A DNA stretch of 55,090 nt from an uncultured Eggerthellaceae bacterium (GTDB taxonomy: Bacteria > Actinomycetota > Coriobacteriia > Coriobacteriales > Eggerthellaceae), in contig CAJUPL010000009.1 of NCBI GenBank assembly GCA_910588435.1, positions 1 through 55,090 of the forward strand, given 5' to 3'. This document shows positions 24,081-31,399 of the stretch, in pieces; positions within the stretch are counted from its first letter, which is position 1; each line of letters begins with the position of its first letter. The position numbers and the translations under genes were made by a program. The notes beneath the pieces were generated by a model that saw only the letters and a program-made list of their open reading frames with translations, was not told where the DNA came from and searched no databases.

Positions 24081-24664
24081 GCCGGAAGCTCCAAGCTGAG
24101 AAGCACGTGGAGATGGCGGGAATGGATGTCCTGCTCATTCGCAAGCGCGTGAAGAACGTGAACCTTCGCGTTCGCAAGGACGGGCAGGTGAGCGTCTCTG
24201 CGCCCTACCACGTGCCGCTTCCAGAGATAGAGCGATTCGTGGCAAGCAAGCGGGATTGGATCTTGGCCGCCAAGGATAGCATGGCGAATGCCTCAGCGGA
24301 CCCTCTGGAGCAAGCCAGCAAGGCAGAAAGGGAGGCCTGGAAGCAGGTGGTCATGGCTTTCGTGCCGCCGCTGATCCAGAAATGGGAGCCAGTGCTTGGC
24401 GTGAAAGCTGGCAAGCTGGCGTATAGGAACATGAAGAGCCGGTGGGGGAGCTGTCAGCCATCAACGGGGCGGATCTGCATCAACACGCGGCTTGCGCTGT
24501 ATCCGCCTGAATGCCTGGAGTACGTTGTTGTGCATGAGCTCTGCCACTTGCTGGAGCGCGGACACGGCCCTGGCTTCTACGCGCTCCTGGATGCGGCTTT
24601 GCCTGACTGGAAGGACGCTCGCGCAAGGCTGAAGCGCCCTCCTAGCTCATCTGTCATATCTTGA
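24077..24664 (+). CDS. YgjP-like zinc metallopeptidase (DUF45)
   Basis: 195 residues. The zinc site is HELCH followed by a downstream His (GHGPGFY), and the family RWGSC motif is present. YgjP-like proteins are SprT-related putative metal-dependent hydrolases; physiological substrate is unknown. The TTG start overlaps the rsmI stop, so translation is coupled. The 3' end overlaps the convergent pdxT by 11 nt. Confidence 0.85.
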   Translation: MSRKLQAEKHVEMAGMDVLLIRKRVKNVNLRVRKDGQVSVSAPYHVPLPEIERFVASKRDWILAAKDSMANASADPLEQASKAEREAWKQVVMAFVPPLIQKWEPVLGVKAGKLAYRNMKSRWGSCQPSTGRICINTRLALYPPECLEYVVVHELCHLLERGHGPGFYALLDAALPDWKDARARLKRPPSSSVIS

Positions 24665-25223
24665 GGAACTCCTCATAAAGCGTGAGGTCATCCGTCAGCT
24701 CAGGATGGAACGCGCACGCTATCTGGTTCCCGTAGCGAACGGCAACGGGCTGCCCGTCAAGGCTGACCAGCGTCTCAACGCCGTCTTCTACGCTCTCTAT
24801 CCTTGGCGCGCGGATGAAGCGGAGCTCCATCTCCTGCCCAGTGGGCTGGTAGATCCCCTCAGCGCTGAAGCTTCCAAGCTGTCGCCCGTAGGCGTTCCTG
24901 AGGACGCGAATGGGAAGCGTACGGAACCCGTTCGCCGCGCCACCCTCAACGTCCTCTGCTAGCAAGATCATGCCGGCACACGTCCCCATGACGGGCGTAC
25001 CGGCTTGAATCATGTCAAGCATGGGCTCGAACATGCCAAGCTCGTGCAGTAGCTTCAACTGCGTTGTGGATTCGCCTCCTGGAAGGACGAGGCCGTCAAG
25101 GTCAGCGCTGATATCCGCTGCGCACCGAAGCTCGACAGGTGAGGCGCCCGCTTCAGACAAGCGCCTCTCATGCTCTATGAAGGCGCCCTGAACGGCAAGT
25201 ACGCCTACAGTTGGCTTGCTCAC
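24654..25223 (-). CDS. pdxT: Pyridoxal 5'-phosphate synthase glutaminase subunit
   Basis: 189 residues, class I glutamine amidotransferase. GGES (oxyanion), GTCAGM with the catalytic Cys, and HPE carrying the catalytic His are all seen. It supplies ammonia to PdxS for vitamin B6 synthesis. The GTG start overlaps the pdxS stop by 4 nt. Confidence 0.94.
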   Translation of the reverse strand: MSKPTVGVLAVQGAFIEHERRLSEAGASPVELRCAADISADLDGLVLPGGESTTQLKLLHELGMFEPMLDMIQAGTPVMGTCAGMILLAEDVEGGAANGFRTLPIRVLRNAYGRQLGSFSAEGIYQPTGQEMELRFIRAPRIESVEDGVETLVSLDGQPVAVRYGNQIACAFHPELTDDLTLYEEFLKI

Positions 25224-26113
25224 TGGCCGCGCTCTTCCATGATCAGCGCGATCTCATCCGCATTGATGCCCACCATGGCCTCACCAAGGCCCTCGGACAG
25301 GCTTGCGATGAGCTCAGCGTCCATGTAGTTCGCGGTGGCCTTCACGATAGCCTCAGCGCGCTGCGCGGGGTTGCCGGACTTGAAGATGCCGCTTCCGACG
25401 AACACGCCTTCAGCGCCAAGCTGCATCATGAGAGACGCGTCAGCCGGTGTTGCGATGCCACCCGCTGCGAAGTTCACAACAGGAAGCTTGCCGGTTTCGC
25501 GGACCTCTTCAAGGAGGGCAAGGGGAACCTGCAGCTCCTTCGCGGCCTCGAAGACCTCATCCTCACGCAGAGAGTGCACGCGCGCGATCTCATTCTGCAT
25601 CTTGCGCATGTGGCGAACGGCCTGCACCACGTCCCCAGTACCCGGCTCGCCCTTCGTGCGGATCATGGTTGCGCCCTCACCGATGCGGCGAAGCGCCTCG
25701 CCCAGGTTGCGCGCGCCGCAGACGAATGGCACCTGGAAGTTGAGCTTGTCAATGTGATAGAGGTCATCGGCAGGGGAGAGCACCTCTGATTCGTCGATGT
25801 AGTCTATCTCTAGCGCCTGCAGCACCTGCGCCTCTGCGAAGTGACCGATGCGGCACTTCGCCATGACGGGGATGCTCACGGACTCTTGGATCTGCTTGAT
25901 CAGCGCCGGGTCAGACATGCGTGACACGCCGCCTGCTGCGCGGATGTCCGCTGGGATGCGCTCCAGCGCCATGACGGCGCACGCGCCCGCGTCCTGCGCG
26001 ATCTTCGCCTGCTCAGGATTGGTGACGTCCATGATGACGCCGCCCTTGAGCATCTGCGCCAGCTCCCTGTTGAGGGCTATCCTGTCCTCGGTTGCATTCG
26101 TGCTATCTGTCAT
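25220..26113 (-). CDS. pdxS: Pyridoxal 5'-phosphate synthase lyase subunit
   Basis: 297 residues, the usual PdxS length. The (beta/alpha)8 enzyme builds PLP from ribose 5-phosphate, glyceraldehyde 3-phosphate and ammonia; VMDVTN near the start and the CRIGHFAEAQ and GTGDVVQAVRHMR segments are family signatures. ATG at 26113 is chosen because AAGGAG precedes it; a longer in-frame extension to 26326 runs into repeat DNA. Forms an operon with pdxT. Confidence 0.95.
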   Translation of the reverse strand: MTDSTNATEDRIALNRELAQMLKGGVIMDVTNPEQAKIAQDAGACAVMALERIPADIRAAGGVSRMSDPALIKQIQESVSIPVMAKCRIGHFAEAQVLQALEIDYIDESEVLSPADDLYHIDKLNFQVPFVCGARNLGEALRRIGEGATMIRTKGEPGTGDVVQAVRHMRKMQNEIARVHSLREDEVFEAAKELQVPLALLEEVRETGKLPVVNFAAGGIATPADASLMMQLGAEGVFVGSGIFKSGNPAQRAEAIVKATANYMDAELIASLSEGLGEAMVGINADEIALIMEERGQ

Positions 26114-26214
26114 TTGCGGATTCTCCTTCATCAGTTTTCTTGCATCGCAAGATGATACAACGTAATGGCGCATCCATCCTGCGAACTCGGCCCGCTCATG
26201 CCCAGATCCGCTTG

Positions 26215-26345
26215 CTGCCCCGAAAATGCTGCATGGGCGAAGAACACGCCCATGCACTTTCATTACGGCCTTTAACATCCCGCATTCGCTTTCGCGCTCA
26301 TGCGGAATGTAGCGGCCTTGGCGCACTCACGTGCGCTTGCTCCGG
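26215..26345. repeat. Module A structured repeat, copy 4
   Basis: GCTGCCCCG lead, hairpin TGCATGGGCG/CGCCCATGCA, TTTCATTACGGCC, CCGCAT/ATGCGG, GTAGCGGCCTTG and GGCGCAC/GTGCGC. First of three modules filling the 700-nt gap between pdxS and relE. Confidence 0.7.
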
Positions 26346-26390
26346 GAGAAGCAAGATCCAGCACGCCAGCACTCCCGCTTGCCAATGTGC

Positions 26391-26575
26391 GGCAAGGCAC
26401 AAATGCGGTGCCTTGCCCTACGTCCACCAGAAACATCCTCATGTCCAATAACGCCACCAACAAGAGAGGTCTATCAGGTTGACGTAGGGCACGCCACCAA
26501 CCAGGGACCACCTCTTCAGGTTGACGTAGGGCACGCCACCGCTTTTGTGGCGTGCCGCAACGTGGCAGCTCAGAC
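26391..26575. repeat. Module B structured repeat, copy 3, with internal duplication
   Basis: GGCAAGGCAC (26391-26400) with GTGCCTTGCC; CCCTACGTC with GACGTAGGG. The right half (AGGTTGACGTAGGGC through ACGCCACC) occurs twice, at 26476-26498 and 26517-26540; only the second is followed by the matching GTGGCGTGCC. Confidence 0.7.
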
Positions 26576-26608
26576 TGTTGGCGTGCATGACTAGGCCACA
26601 ACCCTCAC

Positions 26609-26760
26609 CTGTGGGCGGCTGCATCGTAGCCGCAGTTGCATGCTCCCCCTACCATGTGGGCGTCTCCATTGGAGACGCAGCATTGCGCTAGCAATGCGTA
26701 ACTTGCCCGACAGGGCAAGAGCACCCGAATGCAAGGCTCAGCCCAGGTAACCTGTCCTGA
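26609..26760. repeat. Module C structured repeat, copy 4
   Basis: GTGGGCGGCTGC hairpin, a second GTGGGCG unit with GCGTCTCC/GGAGACGC, GCATTGC/GCAATGC (loop GCTA), CTTGCCC/GGGCAAG (loop GACA) and CACCCG; the distal part is degenerate. Confidence 0.65.
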
Positions 26761-26812
26761 TCCACATCTCTTCTGCCTGTTCTTGCCTTATCGTAGAGGT
26801 TGCGCGGCCCGC

Positions 26813-27082
26813 TCATCTGCTGTAAACGTCTCTTCTGTGACCTATCTCTATTGCAAGGACGAGCAGCTCTTCATCTCGGATCTCACAGAGCACCCTGTAA
26901 TCACCTATGCGATACCGCCATAAGCTAGATAACGGGCCTTTCAAGGGCTTTCCATAAGCTCTCGGATCTTCGCAGTTGTCTAGATGCTTCAAAAGCCACG
27001 ACACGAGCACGCGGCTCACGCCAGGGTTGAGCTTGGAGAGCTGCTTGTCCGCCTTCTTGGAGAACCCAAGACGCCAGCTCAC
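26813..27082 (-). CDS. RelE/YafQ-family toxin
   Basis: 89 residues of the ParE/RelE fold: KKADKQLSKL at the N-terminus, RYRIGDYRVLCEI core strands and a C-terminal IGHRRDVY motif with the conserved basic and aromatic residues of ribosome-dependent mRNA interferases. GTG start overlaps the antitoxin stop by 4 nt. Toxin-antitoxin pair with the upstream gene. A YoeB or ParE-type activity is not excluded. Confidence 0.85.
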   Translation of the reverse strand: MSWRLGFSKKADKQLSKLNPGVSRVLVSWLLKHLDNCEDPRAYGKPLKGPLSSLWRYRIGDYRVLCEIRDEELLVLAIEIGHRRDVYSR

Positions 27083-27303
27083 AGATGCTTCCTTGCTATC
27101 TCTTCAGAGCTGATGATCTCAGGATCTGCATCGAACTCAGCCTTGGCTGCATACCAGTCCCGCAGGTCAAGCTCATCTTCGATCTTCTCAAGGATGGATT
27201 GGCGAACGAATTCGGACAAGGTCATTCCGAATGCTGCTGCATAGTCAGATATGAGCTCCTTCTCAGAAGCCTCTAGGCGAATCGTCATCGTAGATGATGC
27301 CAT
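27079..27303 (-). CDS. RelB-like ribbon-helix-helix antitoxin
   Basis: 74 residues: an N-terminal ribbon (MTIRLEASEKELI) and two helices (AAFGMTLSEFVRQSIL) for DNA binding and dimerisation, then an acidic tail that would wrap the toxin. Start at 27303 is fixed by GGAGGAG upstream. These proteins usually repress their own promoter. The pair sits between two large blocks of structured repeats. Confidence 0.85.
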   Translation of the reverse strand: MASSTMTIRLEASEKELISDYAAAFGMTLSEFVRQSILEKIEDELDLRDWYAAKAEFDADPEIISSEEIARKHL

Positions 27304-27437
27304 CTCTCCTCCTATCAACGTAACACATTGTAACACAAATGATCAGCTGGCTTTGACTTGCGAATTCGGCCCGATCATGCCCTTGATATGCTCACAGCTC
27401 ACGATGCTGCGAACGCCTCTGCGAGCGCATCGCGCTT

Positions 27438-27565
27438 GCTGCCCCAAAAAAGGCTTACGGCCCGCAATCCTGCGGGCCGCTTCATTCATAACGGCCTTTA
27501 ACATCCCGCATGTCGCTCACGCTCATGCACCTGTAGCGGCCTTGGCGCATTCACGTGCGCCTATC
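27438..27565. repeat. Module A structured repeat, copy 5
   Basis: GCTGCCCC lead, hairpin CGGCCCGCA/TGCGGGCCG, CTTCATTCATAACGGCC, a broken CCGCAT stem whose right arm reads ATGCACC, GTAGCGGCCTTG and GGCGCA/TGCGCC. Confidence 0.65.
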
Positions 27566-27589
27566 CGGGTTCGACGTGGACCAGCACGA

Positions 27590-27790
27590 CACCGTCATCA
27601 TCCTTGCCGCAACGTAGCAGTTCAGGTTGCTAGCGTGTGGAATGCCTTTCGGAAGGTGCGCACTTCATGTGCGCACCTCTGCAGGTCAGACCCGCTCGCA
27701 TAGGTGCGCACCCCTAGGGCACTTCTTCGCCATGCGAAGGGATTCTCGCATGGCTCAGGGCGCAGGGATCTGCGCACCTTCCGATGGGCT
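27590..27790. repeat. Degenerate module B and nested hairpins
   Basis: 27590-27640 keeps GCCGCAACGTAGCAG and GTTGCTAGCGTG fragments of module B. CGGAAGGTGCGCA (27650-27662) pairs at long range with TGCGCACCTTCCG (27771-27783). Inside are GGTGCGCAC/GTGCGCACC (27655-27677), which competes with the long stem, and GCCATGCGA/TCGCATGGC (27729-27754). Confidence 0.6.
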
Positions 27791-27827
27791 TGCTGTGCAA
27801 CCATATCAACTGGGAATGCTCTAGCCT

Positions 27828-28094
27828 GTGGGCGGATGCATCGCAGCCGCAGTTGACCCCCCACCATGTGGGCGTCTCCATTGGAGACGCAGCATTGCGC
27901 TAGCAATGCGTAACTTGCCCGACAGGGCAAGAACACCCGGATGTCAGCAACTGGTCAGGCCACCTAGCCTAGCGCAGACCACATATCCGGGTGTTTCGGG
28001 CTGCCGCCCTCATTACGCCGCCTTCTCATCCATTCGCCCTCCGGGCTCATGGATTTCCAGACAGCTGCGCTTGCAATGCAAGCGCCCACAAGAG
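27828..28094. repeat. Module C structured repeat, copy 5
   Basis: Two GTGGGCG hairpins, GCATTGC/GCAATGC, CTTGCCC-type stem (loop GACA), an 11-bp long-range pairing AACACCCGGAT with ATCCGGGTGTT, an internal CAGGC/GCCTA fragment and a closing reversed hairpin GCGCTTGC/GCAAGCGC ending CGCCCAC. Best example of the complete unit with inverted ends. Confidence 0.7.
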
Positions 28095-28175
28095 AGGGAG
28101 GGCATCAGGTGTAGGTAGGGCAAGGTTTCGCTTTCATGCCATTTCGACCTGCTAGTCTCGAACCTATTGAATTGT

Positions 28176-28385
28176 TCACTCTGCTTCGACCACTTCGATT
28201 TCTACATCTTCGTCTTCGTCCAATGGATAGTCTCCAGGATTGGACATATTGAGGATCTCATTTCCCAGAGATGAGCAGCCTGCCAGATACTCACCATATT
28301 CAAAAGCAGCTTCTTTGTTGTCAAACAATTCATCATCTTCAACGATGCTGCCATCATTAAAGTGAAGATTTACTCTAAAGCTCAT
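28176..28385 (-). CDS. Small acidic hypothetical protein of the SPFH cluster
   Basis: 69 residues, strongly acidic at the C-terminus, no membrane segment. Not recognised. ATG at 28385 with AAGGAG upstream. It follows the GYF_2 gene by 30 nt and shares the lower G+C of the cluster, so it is probably its last gene. Confidence 0.6.
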   Translation of the reverse strand: MSFRVNLHFNDGSIVEDDELFDNKEAAFEYGEYLAGCSSLGNEILNMSNPGDYPLDEDEDVEIEVVEAE

Positions 28386-28415
28386 CTTTTCTCCTTACTG
28401 AATGCTTCAATAGCT

Positions 28416-28784
28416 CTAATCGCAAGCAGGCTGGTCATCTAGAGGCAATGGTGGGGGCATGATTGCAACCAGTCGTAATAACTCATGAATGTTCTGCGCC
28501 AAGTCCCATTTAGGCATGCCGGGCTTCCATACATAGGTCTCCTTCTTCACTATGTTGTCTGATATCAGTCTTGCAAGTTCTGTGGTGGAGAATGGACCAG
28601 CAGCCGCTCCGTCAATCGCAGCGTAATAGAGAGACTGGCTATTGTCTTGAAGCGCATTGTTCACTCCGGGCGTTGTCATCCCTGCGATGCTGTTGTTCAT
28701 GGACTGAATCATCTGTGATGCCACAGATACACCAAGGCCGAATTCAACAAGCCTATCTAGGGAGTAGAAGAAATCGTTATCCAT
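28416..28784 (-). CDS. GYF_2-domain protein
   Basis: 122 residues. The C-terminal half (about 52-105) is a GYF_2 domain (YYAAIDGAAAGPFSTTEL, then YVWKPGMPKWDLA), the same domain that ends the neighbouring SPFH protein. The N-terminal half is short and hydrophobic-patterned with no clear membrane helix. AGAGGTG precedes the ATG at 28784, which lies just after the SPFH stop. A partner of the SPFH protein is inferred from adjacency and shared domain. Confidence 0.72.
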   Translation of the reverse strand: MDNDFFYSLDRLVEFGLGVSVASQMIQSMNNSIAGMTTPGVNNALQDNSQSLYYAAIDGAAAGPFSTTELARLISDNIVKKETYVWKPGMPKWDLAQNIHELLRLVAIMPPPLPLDDQPACD

Positions 28785-28786
28785 GA

Positions 28787-30187
28787 TCAGTTCACCTCTG
28801 AGCTATTGCTTGCAGGAATTGGAGGCATCTGACTAAAGATCGAGACGAGCTCCTCCACATCTCCTGCTTTAACCCACTCTGTCATGCCATCCTTCCAGAC
28901 AAGGGAGCTCTTCGTGAGAGTTCCAGAAGCGGCCATTTGCGAAAGCGTGTTCATATCGAACGCCCCAGTAGGTTGGTTATTCTGGGCAACGAAATAGGCT
29001 GTAGACGGAATGGGCGGCGGAGTTTGGCCGCTCATGATTGGAGGAGGCGTCTGTCCGCCTTGTGTAGGCTGATTCATGCCCTGCATCATGTCATTCATCA
29101 TTCCAGCCATGTTCTGACCAATCGCGCCACCCATGGCTAGGCCTGCCATCATGGCACCAGGATTCAGCCCCGCTCCATCCTCTGATCCTGCTCCGGCCAT
29201 AGAGGCGCTCGTCCCCATGTTGCCTAACGCTTCTGCGCCAGCGATGCCGACAGCTGCTTGTTGTTCTAGTTTGTAAGCGTCGAAGTAGCTGGTCTCTGTT
29301 TGCTTGCGTTGCGCATATTGCGTCTCTTCACGTTGGATGCGAAGGGTTTCGTCTAGATTCTCAGCATTGATACGTTGCTGATCTTCTAGATTCTTGATAT
29401 TCACCTGAGCTTGTGCCTGGACGGTTGCGGTCGATACATCGCGAGTTACAGCCATGAGCTGCTGGAATCCTTCACTCGTCTTGTCAATCTCGATTACGGC
29501 GATGTCAAGACCGGTTACGTTTACTCCGAAGTCATTTCCGAGACGCTCTGAAACTACCGGCATCGCTGCATCGTTGATCTCGGTTATACGACGGTCTATC
29601 TGGATCACTGGTAGGTTGAAGTCCATGGGTGCATTCGCAACGATTGCTTTCACATAGCGCGTAATTGCATCACGCACTTGTCTTTGGAATGTATCCAGAT
29701 CGAACTCATCCAACCTGTGCAGTCTGATGAACTCCCTATAGTCTTTGATGTTGAAAGTGAGTGTTCCGCGAACTGCAGTTGGAACCCCAAAATCCAAGAA
29801 GCGTGGATCAAAAACGTCGAAAAAGGGGACAGCGAACTTAACCTGGACGACTTCGGCGAGATTGATGAAGTAGACCTCGGCCTGAAACGGAGTGCCGCCG
29901 TCATAAGCCAGTCCTATCACATTTGCTATAACGGGTATGTTCTTCGTGGATAGGATCTGGTCATAAGGGCCTTCAATGAAATCTTGTATCGGGCCATCTT
30001 TTTGCTTGTAGACGAAAACGGCGACTGCGCCATCACGCACACGTAGCGAAGAGCCGAGCCTGATGGCATTCTCTCTGGCATTGGCGCCACCTGACGATCC
30101 TTGAGGTCTCCACTTCCAGATCAAATAGTCCTTTTCATCGCAGCGGATCTCATCCATCAGACCGCCGTCTCTTTTAAAGATTGACAT
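28787..30187 (-). CDS. SPFH-domain protein with C-terminal GYF_2 domain
   Basis: 466 residues without a membrane anchor. An SPFH/Band 7 domain (about 60-260) is followed by a Gln/Glu-rich coiled coil (about 245-300), a Gly/Met/Ala-rich region (about 300-370), a proline-rich stretch and a GYF_2 domain (about 390-445; YFVAQNNQPTGAF, VWKDGMTEWV). Soluble SPFH proteins of this type are called YdjI-like or virion-core-like. In Bacillus, YdjI is encoded near a zinc-ribbon protein and a PspA-type protein and is linked to membrane stress; whether that holds here is inference. ATG at 30187 with AAAGGAC. Confidence 0.8.
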   Translation of the reverse strand: MSIFKRDGGLMDEIRCDEKDYLIWKWRPQGSSGGANARENAIRLGSSLRVRDGAVAVFVYKQKDGPIQDFIEGPYDQILSTKNIPVIANVIGLAYDGGTPFQAEVYFINLAEVVQVKFAVPFFDVFDPRFLDFGVPTAVRGTLTFNIKDYREFIRLHRLDEFDLDTFQRQVRDAITRYVKAIVANAPMDFNLPVIQIDRRITEINDAAMPVVSERLGNDFGVNVTGLDIAVIEIDKTSEGFQQLMAVTRDVSTATVQAQAQVNIKNLEDQQRINAENLDETLRIQREETQYAQRKQTETSYFDAYKLEQQAAVGIAGAEALGNMGTSASMAGAGSEDGAGLNPGAMMAGLAMGGAIGQNMAGMMNDMMQGMNQPTQGGQTPPPIMSGQTPPPIPSTAYFVAQNNQPTGAFDMNTLSQMAASGTLTKSSLVWKDGMTEWVKAGDVEELVSIFSQMPPIPASNSSEVN

Positions 30188-30205
30188 TCTGTCCTTTCAT
30201 TTAGG

Positions 30206-31024
30206 TCAAGCCATATTTAGCTGGGACATCTTTTCCAGATAGACCTGGTCGATTTGAGCAAATACTGGATCATCTGAAAAAGAGAGCTTTGCCTTATGGT
30301 GTATTTGTTTCATCTTGGCAACCCAGGCATCGCTTACCGCCTTATCCGAATCGCCTTCGTACGAGGTCCAAAATTTGGAGAAGCTTGACCGTTGCTTTGA
30401 CTTCTCGATATCGATGCTTTCAGCAGCCATAAACATGAATTCCGAAAGCTCGGCTATGGTGTTTGGAATAGGAAACGTGTTTATTAGAGCTATTTTTTGT
30501 TTATCGGCTATATCTATGTCACTTGGATTGCTGAAAAGACTTTTTTTCTTACGAGTTTTTTCTATATTTGCAAGTTCGATATAAAAAACTTGCACCGAGT
30601 TGCTCACAGAGCGCTCCGCGATTCTATGGCCACATGAATCGCAAACGGCATCAAAGGGATCTATTGGTTCACCACAATTTGGACACTTATGTATTGTTCC
30701 TTCAAATTGGCTTACTCTGGTAAGCAATGGAGCGTTAGCTGGTGAGGCGATGTCTGGTGCGATGCTCTTATCAAATTGCTCATTATTGATGCCTCTCGGG
30801 AATCCGCATTCTGGACAAAACTTTGAAGGCTGCGCCATGAAGGCACCGCATGAAATGCAGTGCATTGTTGGATTCGAGTCGATTCTCGGAGCCTCTGGCG
30901 CTAATGGTGCCTGAATAGACCCGTCCATCGAGTCAGATCTAAGAGCATCGCTGAGCTTCTCATTGATGAGCCCAAGTCCCTTTTTTGCAATGTTTCCTAA
31001 TGAGAGATCGTTTTCGTTTGCCAT
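30206..31024 (-). CDS. Double zinc-ribbon protein of the SPFH cluster
   Basis: 272 residues with two CxxC-x(n)-CxxC zinc ribbons: CISCGAF...CPECGF (about 56-78) and CPNCGEP...CDSCGH (about 114-133). The C-terminal half is helical and unrecognised. First gene of the four-gene minus-strand cluster, 18 nt before the SPFH gene. Codon use is AT-richer than the flanks, particularly at 30400-30800. The arrangement resembles the Bacillus ydjG-ydjI neighbourhood. Confidence 0.68.
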   Translation of the reverse strand: MANENDLSLGNIAKKGLGLINEKLSDALRSDSMDGSIQAPLAPEAPRIDSNPTMHCISCGAFMAQPSKFCPECGFPRGINNEQFDKSIAPDIASPANAPLLTRVSQFEGTIHKCPNCGEPIDPFDAVCDSCGHRIAERSVSNSVQVFYIELANIEKTRKKKSLFSNPSDIDIADKQKIALINTFPIPNTIAELSEFMFMAAESIDIEKSKQRSSFSKFWTSYEGDSDKAVSDAWVAKMKQIHHKAKLSFSDDPVFAQIDQVYLEKMSQLNMA

Positions 31025-31119
31025 GTCCTGCCACGCTTCCTTTCATCGCGCAACTTGACCAGCTTTGCTGTAGCGCAACTTCTATACACCTCTATCTCGG
31101 GTTCTGATTGAGGTTATAT

Positions 31120-31141
31120 GTGGCTCCAAATATGAAGCCAC
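31120..31141. promoter_or_regulatory. Inverted repeat between the SPFH cluster and the XRE gene
   Basis: GTGGCT (31120-31125) and AGCCAC (31136-31141) separated by 10 nt, midway between divergent genes. Two direct GCGCAACTT repeats are also present at 31048-31056 and 31073-31081. Candidate operator for the adjacent XRE protein. Confidence 0.4.
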
Positions 31142-31159
31142 AGTAGAAATACTAGCACA

Positions 31160-31165
31160 TACGCT
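31160..31165 (+). promoter_or_regulatory. -10 element (TACGCT) of a leaderless XRE transcript
   Basis: TACGCT ends 6 nt before the ATG at 31172, the same spacing as at three other genes in the window; no Shine-Dalgarno. Confidence 0.45.
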
Positions 31166-31171
31166 TAACGC

Positions 31172-31387
31172 ATGGATATCGAGCAGAAAAGGCTGGCGCT
31201 TGGGGCTTGCGTGCGCGCACGCCGGGAAGAGCAGGGGCTCTCTCAGGCTAGGCTGGCGCTCATGATCGGCAGCAGCAAATCCCACATCTGGCGCATCGAG
31301 ACCGGGCGCGTTGGCGTTGGCATCGATGACCTCATACGCATCGCTGATGCTCTGGATACTTCGGTTTCAACCCTTATGCCGTTCTAG
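31172..31387 (+). CDS. XRE-family helix-turn-helix regulator
   Basis: 71 residues, a single Cro/C1-type HTH domain (LSQARLALMIGSSKSHIWRIE as helices 2-3). Divergent from the SPFH cluster with 147 nt between; a GTGGCT/AGCCAC inverted repeat lies in that gap. Autoregulation and control of the cluster are inferred. Start codon probably leaderless. Convergent with the MerR-type gene. Confidence 0.82.
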   Translation: MDIEQKRLALGACVRARREEQGLSQARLALMIGSSKSHIWRIETGRVGVGIDDLIRIADALDTSVSTLMPF

Positions 31388-31399
31388 CAATGTACGAGA

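Noticed and set aside
26114..26326. Longer pdxS reading frame
   Set aside because: The extension has no ribosome-binding site and reaches repeat DNA, while ATG 26113 has AAGGAG and gives the standard length.
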